Source of the DNA: Sweltsa coloradensis
Taxonomy: Eukaryota; Arthropoda; Insecta; Plecoptera; Chloroperlidae
DNA: 64,000 nt
Reading direction: 5' to 3'
Assembly (NCBI GenBank): GCA_024449915.1
Contig: JAMZAV010000308.1
Coordinates: 372,001 to 436,000 of the forward strand
Shown: positions 26,309 through 35,339 of the stretch, in pieces
Layout: each line of letters begins with the position of its first letter
Position numbering within the stretch: position 1 is the first letter of the stretch
Program-made: the position numbers and the translations under genes
Notes under the pieces: model-generated
The model's input: the letters and a program-made list of their open reading frames with translations, nothing else
Database searches by the model: none
What the model was told of the DNA's origin: nothing

Positions 26309-27050
26309 TTGGATGAGCGAAGCGAAGATTCCATTCTACTACACTGGAGAAAAAAATCCGGAATGTTTTTTTTTCTGTATTTTTGTCTGTTTGTCCACAC
26401 GATTCCGGCTAAACCGATACTCGATTGCGATGAAATTTAATGGAGGTCTTCGAAATCTCTGAACTTAGAACTGCCACGTTTTTGAGCGCAATCGAAAAAT
26501 TTTTTCTCATGAAAATCGCAATTTTACGATTTTTTTTTATTTTTCAAAAAATTTCTTCGACTTATAACACCTACATGCTTTATCCGATTTTAATGATTTT
26601 TGCACAGACTCTTTAATTTATGAATTAAGATATTCTTGTGAAATTTGAGCGCAATTGAAAAAATATTTATCATAAAAATCGAAATTTTACGGGTTTTTTC
26701 TTTTTTTAAACAATTCTTTGACTTATAACACCTACATGCTTTATCCGATTGAAATGATTTTTTCGCAGAACCTTAATTTTATGAATTAATATATTATTAT
26801 TAAATTTGAGCGCAATCAAGAAATTATTTCTTATAAAAATTTCAATTTTACGTTTTTTTAAACAATTACGATTAATTAAAAAGAAATTTTTAAAAAAAGT
26901 TAATTTTTTATTTTATTTAATTTAATTTAAAAAAATTTCAATTAAATAATGATTTTTCCACAGAACAACAGAAATTCGCATAACACATGGCAGCTCAATG
27001 CGCCAATTACGCTCATCCAACAACGCGGCGGGACTTAAGCGTTTTCCTAG
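26309..27050 (+). mobile_element. Helitron/Helentron-like non-autonomous element, copy D
   Basis: 742 bp. It starts TTGGATGAGCGAAGCG after an A and ends TACGCTCATCCAA, AACGC...GCGTT hairpin, TTTTCCTAG, T. It lacks the 9-bp TAGCGAGCG block near the 5' end that copies A and C have. Internal ATTTGAG units are 162 bp apart. The terminal 40 bp is nearly identical to copy C, so the family's ends are under constraint or the copies are fairly young. Confidence 0.8.
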
Positions 27051-28979
27051 TTTAAAAAATAATCAATAATATCGTTTTCAAATTTACTTTCGTTACGAAT
27101 CACTTCATTCTTGAGGCAACAATAAAATAATAGCAATACGCAATTTTGTACAAGCAATGATTGTAGCCTAATGTGTGATCGTGTTCATTCTTTCTTACCA
27201 ACAGAGGTTGAGTCCAATCTAGGAATTATCCCAACTACTTCTGTTGAACGGAAGGGAACAGAAAATGGTTTGACTATTTTTCGTCGTGTAAAGAATATAA
27301 TAATGTGGATGAGGAAACGGCTACAATACTCGTGTACTCGAAGAAGATTAAGTATATTAACCTTAATGATGGCTGTTGTACATTATTTTTCTCTTTGTAA
27401 CTTATCAGGAAATAATATTGCTGCAATCTCTTGTCATAATTTGTTACATGTTGAATTACGTTGTGTATACAATAATGTTTGTTGTCGAGCAATGTTCAAG
27501 GAGAATTAAATATTACGGATAACAATTAAATAAATTCAAATTTGTATACTATTTCTGGTACTGAAAGAGATTTGTTAATTAAGGTGATACATGATCATCA
27601 TCATCACAGTCAAGTTGAATATAATTAGTTGCAATTTAAAGGCAAGCATTTTACGCCGTTTTGTTTGAACTGACTACACAAAATGTTCCTTCGCGTTCAG
27701 TTTTATCAGTGTTATAAAATTATTTTAATACAATGATGAGTAAAAATATCTGTGTGTACTCACTTTTCCTCGAATTGATTTGGAGTGATCTGGGCTACTT
27801 TGTCGACTTGGGTAAGACCTCGGCACATGGAGCAATCTTCAGGGGGCCGGAAAGCCTTCGTCAGATGATCCGGCATCGAAATGGTACACTGAAAAGAAAA
27901 GAAAAATAACATAGATGGGTGCAATAAATATATGGTCATGTGGTGAAAACTGTATATAGTTGGCAACATTAAAATCAAAACGCAAATCCACGGAAAATTC
28001 CATGTTTCTTTTGTTTCTAAAACTGTTGTTAGAGAATAAGTTATTTTTTACTTCTATTCTTTTCGAGAACAAAAATTGTGCCATTATTCATAAGCTTTGT
28101 GTTGCCAAATGTGCGATCACTACTTGGAAACTACTTTTAAGCTTCGGTTCCGCTCTTGGTACAAAAAGCAAACAGTTTTTCAAACTACGACGCTAGTTAC
28201 AGAACACAAAGCTGGAAGTTGCAAAGCATTTGCCTCACAAAGGTCTCTCGTAGTGAATTTGGATGCATTATTTGATCACTCGTATTAAAAGAATAGAGAG
28301 CTGAAAAGCGCAGTTTGAAACCCGTGTTTTGGTCGTTTTGTTTTCTCAATTGTTCGAAACTTTAAAGAGTGATTGTAAATTATGTCTTCTCTCACTTTGG
28401 CACATAAACATTGAATACTGAATAAAAATTACATGGTGAATAGCACTTTTCCAATAAAGAGAGATGTTACTGATGACAATAGCTAAGTTATGTTCGCTGT
28501 CTGTGAATAAACTCTCGAATCTAATTCAATAGGGAAATGGCGTTAGGAACAATCAGGTGGAGCGAGAGGAGTTTTGATCAATGTGGAAATAATAAATCAC
28601 AGTAAACCGTTTCAAAATGTGGGACTGTTATCATTCAAAACTTTCACTGGGCCATATTCATTCATTCGCGAACGCTCTATTTAGTCGCGTTGATGGATAA
28701 GCTTGTTTTTAAGTTTTTAGTTTGCGTGGGATCACTTTACTTTTGCAAGTGCTTTTTGAACGCATTGTATGTGATTGTTGTCAAGTTTCCATTGTCATCT
28801 GTAAATTATTGTTATTATATACTTCACAAAACTTGTATTAAACCCTTTATTTATTTGGATTATGGCCAACTTTTTCAATTTTTTTCTTTCAAAAAGCAAT
28901 GCATTACCATTACCTTAATGTACATGTAAAATATTAACGTTAAAGCCTCACCCGTTTGGTCAGAATTGGCCCAAATGTC
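27051..28979. other. Unannotated DNA with short open frames
   Basis: AT-rich. Contains an open frame at 27171-27509 (listed) and several shorter ones on both strands (27839-28084 minus, 27960-28196 plus, 28690-28929 plus). No family was recognised. Confidence 0.4.
27171..27509 (+). CDS. Unrecognised open frame, 112 codons
   Basis: Begins 120 bp after Helitron-like copy D. The protein has a basic middle (RKRLQYSCTRRRLSIL) and a Cys-rich end, with no domain I know. A shorter frame is open on the opposite strand. No promoter or splice signals stand out. Probably chance, recorded for its length. Confidence 0.12.
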   Translation: MCDRVHSFLPTEVESNLGIIPTTSVERKGTENGLTIFRRVKNIIMWMRKRLQYSCTRRRLSILTLMMAVVHYFSLCNLSGNNIAAISCHNLLHVELRCVYNNVCCRAMFKEN

Positions 28980-29122
28980 ACGAAAATATCGCACTAAAAA
29001 TCGAAAAAAATCGAAAAAGTACGATATTCGTGAGAAATATATTTTTTCGATTGTACCCAAAAACGTGGCAGGTATAAGTTCGGAGATTTTGAGGGTCCCC
29101 TCTAATTTTCATAAAGATCGCA
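28980..29122 (-). mobile_element. Helitron-like family, worn internal fragment (copy E)
   Basis: Read on the minus strand it matches the internal part of copies A, C and D: AAATCTCCGAACTTA, then CCTGCCACGTTTTTGGG, CAATCGAAAAA and ATTTCTCA, in the same order. Both ends of the element are missing. The SINE at 29132 begins where this copy stops. Confidence 0.65.
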
Positions 29123-29131
29123 TATGCCGTT

Positions 29132-29560
29132 TAAATAAATAAATAAATTTTATTTAGAGTCTACCCACTCAGTTATATAACTGATTTTCAGTGGGGGACT
29201 TTAAATCAAAGCGACCAAGCCAACCCTGCAGGCCCCGACGCAATCGACGAGTGAGCGATAACCAACCAAAGATCGATATTTTAAATAGGAAATATAGCAA
29301 TCAGTGGTATGGACAGTGCGAACACCCGCGAATCAACGCCAGAATCAACAAGGCCGATTCAGAACAACTCTGAAATTTATTATGTGCTTCGTTGCTAGGA
29401 CGGCTCCAATGTCACCGTTTACAAACTCCTAAGACAAGAACTGATGGACTTAAGTCCTAATCAGAAGTTTAAAAAACTTCTGACTTTAGCGGGAATAGAA
29501 CCCTGGACCTTCTGTATGGGAAGCAGATAGGCTAACCACAAGACCAACGACCAAGCACGT
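29132..29560 (-). mobile_element. tRNA-derived SINE, near full length
   Basis: On the minus strand it begins with a tRNA-like head. TGGTCTTGTGG (plus 29536-29546) matches a Pol III A box with one mismatch, and 33 nt later GGTTCTATTCC (plus 29492-29502) is a near-consensus B box. A body of about 300 bp follows, including the 12-bp palindrome GGACTTAAGTCC. The element ends with CCCACTGAAAATCAG, GAGTGGGTAGACTC and an (ATTT)n tail at 29132-29150. The ATTT-type tail suggests mobilisation by a LINE of RTE/CR1-like habit, which is inference. The tail is shared with 9387-9447 and 19513-19550, so the family is dispersed. An open frame at 29191-29373 lies inside and is not a gene. Confidence 0.75.
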
Positions 29561-29819
29561 GCTATAGCTAGACCCACATTGCACATAAAATGTATGGCGT
29601 TTGCGTTTCCTATATTATTTATTATTGCCAAGGTATTTGGGTAAACCCGTGTGTAAAAACTTTACTTTGTGGATAAAATCCACCGCCATCTAGAGGACCT
29701 TGACTCCTTGGGAAAACTATTTAAACTCTTTGGTGACAAAGAATAGACTGCGCTTTCCCGAAAGTATTTTGATTACGTCTAGGGGGCAGTGTATTAGATA
29801 GAAACTTCGCGCGTCTTTT

Positions 29820-29835
29820 CGTTGCCATGGCAACG
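29820..29835. promoter_or_regulatory. Perfect 16-bp palindrome, RFX X-box-like
   Basis: CGTTGCCATGGCAACG is its own reverse complement and contains GTTGCCATGGCAAC, the two abutting half-sites of an RFX-type X box. No gene start is visible nearby, and it lies in probable transposon DNA upstream of the element end at 30294. It may be part of a repeat rather than a working site. Confidence 0.45.
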
Positions 29836-30109
29836 TTACTTTTGTTATAATGTAATTTCCATCTACACTACTTATCGGATCAAAATAAAATTTACATATT
29901 CTTGACCGGACGAACATTCTAAAAGATTTGTCTATCTCAGATTTTGTCGCCGGTTAGTTTAAAAAAAAACTATCGATTAACTTTAATGTAACTTTTTAAC
30001 TTTTTGAACGATTTTGCCACAAAACTAATGGCATTCAATCGAGAACAAAGCTTGCGGATGGTCAAAATTTCAACTCGATCCGAGCCTCTGTTCGAAAGTT
30101 ATAGCGAGA
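29836..30109. mobile_element. Probable body of a related minus-strand element
   Basis: Contains phrases like those in the element at 38845-39418 (a disturbed GAACGATTTTG, CAAAATTTCA plus GTCAATC-like text, then an A-rich C-spaced run). It joins the end motif at 30288-30294. The far end was not found. Confidence 0.35.
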
Positions 30110-30160
30110 CAAACAAACAAAAAAAAAAAACAAAAAAAAAAAAACAAAAAAAAACAAAAC
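30110..30160. repeat. A-rich run with spaced C
   Basis: Runs of 4-12 A separated by single C, as also seen inside the Helitron-like element near 39345-39367. Confidence 0.85.
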
Positions 30161-30271
30161 CAGTGACTAATTTTTCCGGCAGAGTCAAATGGTAGAGCGC
30201 GAACAAACAGACAGAGAGAAAAAAAAAACATGAGCTAATTTTTGTGTGGGGAGGGGGGTGTCATTGAAATT

Positions 30272-30294
30272 GAAGTCTTCGCTTCGCTCATCAA
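30272..30294 (-). mobile_element. 5' end of a Helitron-like element, minus strand
   Basis: Read on the minus strand this is TTGATGAGCGAAGCGAAGAC, close to the TTGGATGAGCGAAGCGAAGAT start of copy D. The sequence leading left from it (29836-30271) is not close to copies A-D, so it belongs to a sister family. No 3' end was seen. Confidence 0.55.
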
Positions 30295-30654
30295 ACTAAT
30301 AGAATATAGTATTAACATAATATATAACCCTAGTTTACATCGCATTGATTTAATATAAAACACACATATGTATTCATTTTATAGCGAACGAGCTACTTGG
30401 GCGCTTTTCCATACGGATCCATACTTTAAAAAGTAATGTAGTTACAAAAAATAGTACTGTAATGAAGGTTTAGAAAATATAATGCAGTTTTTACGAGTAC
30501 AGAAATGCTGATTTTAGTTAGTTAACATGTCTTTTGACAACTATGAGATTGTCACACGTTAAAACTTAAAAGTCATACTATTATCTATATTCTGAATATA
30601 TTTGTCGTTGTTTGAAACGGAGGTCATTTTGGATTTTAACGACTAGACGTGAGA
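30295..30654. other. No feature seen
   Basis: AT-rich; nothing supported. Confidence 0.5.
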
Positions 30655-30835
30655 CGTGCCGACAGACGGACGGACGGATGGACGGACGGACAGACGGACA
30701 GACGGACAACGGACACGGACAGACGGACAGACCGGCATACGGACGGAAAGAAGATGCATTAGACGGACGGACAGACGGACAGACGGACAGACCGACACGG
30801 ACAGACGGACAGACGGACGGAAAGAAGATGCATTA
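30655..30835. repeat. GGACAGAC microsatellite with internal duplication
   Basis: Dense GGACAGAC/GGACGGAC units. A segment ending GGAAAGAAGATGCATTAG occurs twice (ending at 30765 and 30835), so about 70 bp was duplicated as a block. Long open frames across it on both strands (30612-30836, 30643-30900) arise because the repeat carries no stop in most phases. Confidence 0.95.
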
Positions 30836-30879
30836 GTGAAGCATTGCTCACAAGCTGACACACAATAACTTGGCTTTAT

Positions 30880-30909
30880 TATATATATATATATATACAT
30901 ATATATATA
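30880..30909. repeat. (TA)n microsatellite
   Basis: TA dinucleotides with one C interruption. It marks the left edge of the Penelope-like segment that follows. Confidence 0.95.
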
Positions 30910-31221
30910 AATATTTGTTTTTGAAGGTTTTTGTGGCCGATATGTATTAAAGTAATCGGTTTTTCGGTTTCAATGCCACGTATATTTTCGTTGCGCCGAC
31001 GTTTCGATGAGATTTCACCCATCATCTTCAGGGCCAATACAACGAAAATATATAAAACGAAAACTTCATCACTATTGATAAATACAGAACAAAACTGGAG
31101 AGAAAAAAACAACAAATTTAAACAAAAGAAATCACTGCAAACCTTGTCGTTGCAAAGAAACAAAAAAGTCATTACATGTCCGTCTTTACGTTTTTCGTCA
31201 TGGATCTTGTCACTCTGACCG
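30910..31221 (-). mobile_element. Penelope-like terminal segment
   Basis: Lies between two (TA)n runs (30880-30909 and 31222-31235). Its left part, TTTTTGAAGGTTTTTGTGGCC, parallels TTGTAGGTTTTCGCGGCC at 33725-33742 beside the recognised Penelope-like unit, and both carry GACGTTTC in the same position. It holds the hammerhead-like fold at 30981-31052. No coding part is present, so it is a solo terminal repeat or a heavily truncated copy. Confidence 0.5.
30981..31052 (-). ncRNA. Type I hammerhead ribozyme-like motif
   Basis: Reading the minus strand from 31052: TATATTTTCGTTG (pairs with the far end), TATTGGCC, the core CTGAAGA (31031-31025), one extra T, helix II GATGGG/CTCATC with a 6-nt loop, the core GAAAC (31005-31001), GTC, then GGCG and CAACGAAAATATA (30993-30981). 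Helix I therefore has GCC/GGC next to the core, a small internal loop and a 13-bp outer helix. CTGANGA, GAAA and the cleavage triplet GTC are all present. Helix III is at most AC/GT, as in the minimal hammerheads of Penelope-like elements, which usually need dimers. The extra T after CTGAAGA is unusual. Confidence 0.65.
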
Positions 31222-31235
31222 ATATATATATATAT
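31222..31235. repeat. (TA)n microsatellite
   Basis: Short perfect TA run at the right edge of the Penelope-like segment. Confidence 0.9.
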
Positions 31236-33685
31236 TCAATATCATGGTTAAACATTACAATATAAACCAATACGCTTAAACAATACAAGTACATCTCTCG
31301 GTAAAAAACAACTGCATTGCATTCTTATATTCCTTGAACCAGTGATTTATTAACTTGGCTGCTATGCAAATGCAAGATAAATAAAACTGTGTTATTTCAA
31401 GTGCTTAAAAGTAAAGGCGGAATGGCATAAATACTTGCTACTTAAGATTTCTGCGCGCATTCAGTTTCCACTTGTATAGATTTAAAAACATCTTAAAATA
31501 TTCAGGTTTCCTTTTATTCATTCGTTATACTATTCGCTACTCACTTTGTTTGTACATGTTCACCCAAGTAATCTGTGTGGGTAGTCACCGAAAGAAGAAG
31601 CTCATTCGTAACGAGTAAGACTATTCCAGGAGGTCGAGGGCCCGATACCAGACACCCGAAATACTCACTCAGAGATTTGGCAATGCTTTCTCCAGTTGTT
31701 TATGCGAATGCTGGGTATTCAATCCTCCAGAATGTCACTTGGACATTTCCCACACAACTTTCACGCCCGTATTTCGTAGCTAGCCACCTGAAGAAAGTAA
31801 ATATGTACCCTACCACAGGTATTCATTCGAAAAGTGGTTTGGTGGCAGTAGGCCCCAAGTGTTATTGGATAATTTCTGCTCAAGATAAAGAAATCTAGGG
31901 ATAAAAATGTCCAATTCGAACAGCAATTTCCGAAATTGATTTAAATACTTTTATGTATTAAATAATATATAAACGGAAAATTTGAATCTTCCTGGCGAAG
32001 ATGTGTGTACGATAACTATTATATTTCATCCACAAATATCACTTCTTGGAACCAAGTGAATGGGCAATACATAATTATTGCATTTATTTAATTTAATATT
32101 ATTAATTGGAGCCTGTAAACATAGTACATTAAGATACATGTGCAAAATTTGAGTCAACAAAGCTGGAAATAGAGAAGATTTGTTTGACTGAACAAGATTT
32201 CACGTTCAGCGAGAAAATCGATTTGTTTTACTTTTTGCACTCGATTTCTAAATATTTATTTTTGACGCTTCGTGTCTAGTATCACTAGAACATTGATTGC
32301 CCCGCTTTCTAAAGAGTTATTTTCCGCAACACGGGCATGTTCGAGAATATCTTGCACGAAGTGTTTTCTTGAAAAAACTTACTTGAAGAAAATTCAAAGA
32401 AAATGTAAAAAAAGTTATTTTTTCCAGGAGGATGTTTTGTACAGATATTTGGCTCCACTGCATTAATATGTTTTTTGGCAAAACTTATTTATTGCGTGCG
32501 AGGTGATTTTGGGATAACAAGTGTGTGTTTTTTTTTTTACTTCTTGAATGTGTGGGTCAGTGTGCGTGTGGGTTATAATACAGAGATTGATCTAACACTA
32601 TTTGGAGTTACAATATTCCTGGAAGCTTTGAAGTTGTAAGGTTAAGAAGGTGCCACAGCTAAAATTAACAATAACAATTCTGAGAATGTGCAAGTTACAA
32701 CACAAGGCTAACAATTGTGAGAAGGAGTAGTATTTATAAACCAGTTGCATCATTCAACACATTCAAACTGGTACAGATAAAACGTTGTTCGGGACATTTT
32801 TGCCGCGTCTTGTTCAAAACTATATTTAATTGTCTTGAAAGGTTCTGTCCCAGGTATATTTAGGAACAGTCAGAAGAAAGCCTTGTGAAATCCATCATTC
32901 GTGTTTGCCGGTGGCGGGTGTATTCCGACGCCTCCCGAATCAGAGTCTTGCGCGTATAGCGCGAGCTGGCTCTGTCGGTGGTACATCATGGATGGTGTTT
33001 ACGAAATATGATATTGGGGTTTTATGGGGGGTTAACAGGTAACCCACCTGTAAGGGAATTGTGTAGGTAGGTTAATGAGATAAGTGTAACCCCAATAAAA
33101 CCCAAAACAAGATCTTCAGCTCTTTATTCATTTTCTATGCCGACGTTGAATCGTCTACTCGGTTTTCTCTCTGTGCGTAATATGCCTATTATGTTGGAGC
33201 GTTGGTGTATGCAGGGGTGTGTCCCGTGCATTTGTACGCGTTGGTGTATGTGCCCAGTGTAAAGTAATGTCTCGGAAACCGTTCATTTACTTCGTACACC
33301 CCACCCCCCTCTCCTCACACCCACCGCTCCGACCCTTCACCCTCATTACAATGACTGTTGGACCCAAGCCATTTCAGCCATTTCAACAAAGTCGGGCGGA
33401 TACAAAGTGTTGGTAACTTGGTACGATTCCAGATCAGGCTCAGGCTTACAGTTTTACGCGGGATAAACTCATTTTGTGGGTCGAAGAAGTTTGAGTTTAA
33501 AAACTTGCAATAATTATTTTTTGCTTTAGTTGATGTGTGTGTGTCACGTCTTAAAAAAAAATCAAACAAGACCTCCGATTAACAAGAGTTTTTCTGTTGA
33601 CATTGACCTTCAACAATGATGCTACGGTGTTTTAGGTGACCATGAGCGTCAGGCTAGCCCCTAGCCTCACCAAACAATTTAAAAT

Positions 33686-33693
<8 letters not shown>
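31236..33693. other. Unannotated DNA
   Basis: No gene was supported. An open frame of 107 codons at 31575-31898 (+) is not recognised and may be chance. Near 33015-33110 an imperfect inverted repeat pairs TTGGGGTTTTATGGGG with TAACCCCAATAAAACCC around a small ACAGGT/ACCTGT palindrome. Confidence 0.4.

Positions 33694-33719
<26 letters not shown>
33694..33719. repeat. (TA)n microsatellite
   Basis: Left (TA)n edge of the inverted Penelope-like unit. Confidence 0.95.
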
Positions 33720-33751
33720 GGATTGTTGTAGGTTTTCGCGGCCCGTTATAG

Positions 33752-34232
33752 GATAAAAACAAGGATCTTGAGTAAAACCGCGTCGAAAATAAGATGAACC
33801 AGGGCAGAACCTGGGCGTCCACCGACGTTTCGTCTGTACTACGTCAGACATTTTCAAGGTTGACTGTGACTCTACGGAGGTTGGAGTCACAGTGGTTGGC
33901 AAGCACGCAGCGCCCGCCTTATATAGCCTCGGCTGAAGGTGCGGGGCGGCGAGGTCATATCGTGAAAAGGTGCGGGGCAGCGATGTCATATCGAAAAAAT
34001 ATACGGATGGTGGCCATTGAGAAACAAAATAGCACAGCTTACTGTAGTGAAACCTTTTTAGTCCGGCTTCTTGTCATAGGGCCTGATTGGTTGTCTTTTG
34101 AAATGTTATTCGTGCTTAGAATTATGGAATCTGAAATTTGCACCACCTCTGAGGGATTTGGCTGAATAGGTCTACGGACTACATTTCGAGGCATGAGTGC
34201 AGGTTTCCAAGCAAGAGGGAGGCTCTGGCTAT
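33752..34232 (-). mobile_element. Left inverted arm of a Penelope-like element
   Basis: Reverse complement of 34401-34912 at about 99% identity. I see four or five substitutions, plus the loss of one 31-bp unit. On the minus strand it carries the last 66 or so residues of the Penelope-like protein (34230-34039), the non-coding end with TATATAAGG (33925-33917, minus) and the GAAACGTC block. A perfect 9-bp hairpin CTGTGACTC/GAGTCACAG lies at 33864-33892. An extra 30 bp outside (33720-33751) is not found in the right arm. Confidence 0.8.
34039..34230 (-). pseudogene. Duplicated C-terminal end of Penelope-like protein, inverted
   Basis: Encodes on the minus strand the same C-terminal residues as 34403-34594, from SQSLPLAWKPAL to KKVSLQ, with no change seen. 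It lacks the catalytic upstream part because the inversion breakpoint is at 34232. It cannot make a working protein. Confidence 0.8.
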
Positions 34233-34234
34233 AA

Positions 34235-34594
34235 GCAGGTGACAAGAAATCAGCCCTGGCTCAACATGCTAAAGCTTACTCGCATGTGATAGATTTTGAC
34301 AAAACAAAAACTATTTGCCCTGTACAACAGCTCAAGCCACGTATTATCCGTGAATCTGTGGAAATTGAGAAACGGCCGAATAACATGAACAAAAGAGATG
34401 ATAGCCAGAGCCTCCCTCTTGCTTGGAAACCTGCACTCATGCCTCGAAATGTAGTCCGTAGACCTATTCAGCCAAATCCCTCAGAGGTGGTGCAAATTTC
34501 AGATTCCATAATTCTAAGCACGAATAACATTTCAAAAGACAACCAATCAGGCCCTATGACAAGAAGCCGGACTAAAAAGGTTTCACTACAGTAA
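34235..34594 (+). pseudogene. Penelope-like retroelement, C-terminal GIY-YIG endonuclease fragment
   Basis: The 119-residue open stretch begins after a stop at 34232 with no start codon of its own. It reads SALAQHAKAYSHVIDFDKTK, then PRIIRESVEIEKRPNNMNKR and LPLAWKPAL. These match the C-terminal half of the GIY-YIG domain of Penelope-like polymerases: the H-x-IDF-x-x-TK strand, the helix with the metal-binding Glu in RESVEIEK, and the closing W-x-P-L block. The reverse transcriptase and the GIY-YIG motif itself are missing, cut off by the inversion at 34232. Stop TAA is at 34592. In intact elements this domain nicks target DNA for target-primed reverse transcription; here it is a truncated relic. 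Confidence 0.85.
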
Positions 34595-34639
34595 GCTGTG
34601 CTATTTTGTTTCTCAATTGCCACCATCCGTATATTTTTT

Positions 34640-34732
34640 CGATATGACATCGCTGCCCCGCACCTTTTCACGATATGACCTCGCCGCCCCGCACCTATTT
34701 TCTATATAACCTCGCCGCCCCGCACCTTCAGC
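34640..34732 (+). repeat. 31-bp minisatellite, 3 units, inside the Penelope-like end
   Basis: Units at 34640-34670, 34671-34701 and 34702-34732 share CGCCGCCCCGCACC (the first has CGCTGCCCCG). The inverted arm has only two units, so the copy number changed after the inversion or during reverse transcription. Confidence 0.9.
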
Positions 34733-34738
34733 CGAGGC

Positions 34739-34747
34739 TATATAAGG
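34739..34747 (+). promoter_or_regulatory. TATA-like box in the Penelope-like end
   Basis: TATATAAGG followed by CGGGCGC, mirrored in the left arm at 33917-33925 on the other strand. It is a candidate internal promoter of the element. Confidence 0.4.
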
Positions 34748-34817
34748 CGGGCGCTGCGTGCTTGCCAACCACTGTGACTCCAACCCCCGTAGAGTCACAG
34801 TCAACCTTGAAAATGTC

Positions 34818-34841
34818 TGACGTAGTACAGACGAAACGTCG
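34818..34841 (+). other. Degenerate hammerhead-like block
   Basis: CTGACG, a short spacer, then GAAACGTCGG, mirrored in the left arm at about 33821-33845. The first core block is CTGACGT instead of CTGANGA, and no clear helix I or II forms, so it looks inactive. It is the counterpart of the better motif at 30981-31052. Confidence 0.4.
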
Positions 34842-34912
34842 GTGGACCCCCAGGTTCTGCCCTGGTTCATCTTATTTTCGACGCGGTTTTACCCAAGATC
34901 CTTGTTTTTATC

Positions 34913-34929
34913 ATATATATATATATATT
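34913..34929. repeat. (TA)n microsatellite
   Basis: Right (TA)n edge of the inverted Penelope-like unit. Confidence 0.9.
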
Positions 34930-35339
34930 TATCTCTGCACTTTTGCCAAAGAGAGTCAAACACTAGAGAGAGAGAGACGTATAAATAATACATATTTAGT
35001 TAATGGTAAACAATTTTGTGTTTTTCCGTTTCCGTGCTTGATTTGTTTTCTATGTAAGGCCGTAGCTAGTCGACAAAGTTGCAAATGTCCAGTTTTGCAT
35101 ACATAATTTTAGCGGCTAATACCTTTATAATTTTAGTAGAAACCCTTTTTTTTGTTTACTTTATGATCACACCGCGTATATTTGCGAACCTACTCTTCGA
35201 GTGTTCAGTATACTTACACCTATCTGGAAATGTACACTGAGAAAAGAAGAATAAAGGCGATGGAGAATCTATTTTTTAAAAAAGAAACTGTCTTAGTACT
35301 AAAACGAAGACCATATTTGATGTCGCATTTTGCTTTTGC
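34930..35339. other. No feature seen
   Basis: AT-rich transition, with a short (GA)n run at 34961-34976. Confidence 0.5.

Larger units (their letters stand above)
34401..34912 (+). mobile_element. Right arm: 3' end of the Penelope-like element
   Basis: Contains the last 64 codons of the protein, then about 318 bp of non-coding DNA: three 31-bp units, a TATA-like box, a 9-bp hairpin, the CTGACG...GAAACGTC block and a close at the (TA)n run. It is inverted relative to 33752-34232 across a 168-bp spacer. Penelope-like elements are known for terminal repeats in either orientation and for promoter activity in them. A read-through transcript would fold into about 480 bp of near-perfect duplex. Confidence 0.8.

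Noticed and set aside
30612..30900. Open frames across the GGACAGAC repeat, rich in Thr/Asp/Gly or Ser/Val/Arg/Pro
   Set aside because: Low-complexity translation of a microsatellite.
34818..34841. Active hammerhead ribozyme in the Penelope-like arm
   Set aside because: The CTGANGA core is CTGACGT and helices I and II do not form; only GAAACGTC is kept.
34675..35106. 143-codon open frame on the plus strand
   Set aside because: It crosses the non-coding end of the Penelope-like element and a (TA)n run; its mirror image appears in the other arm.
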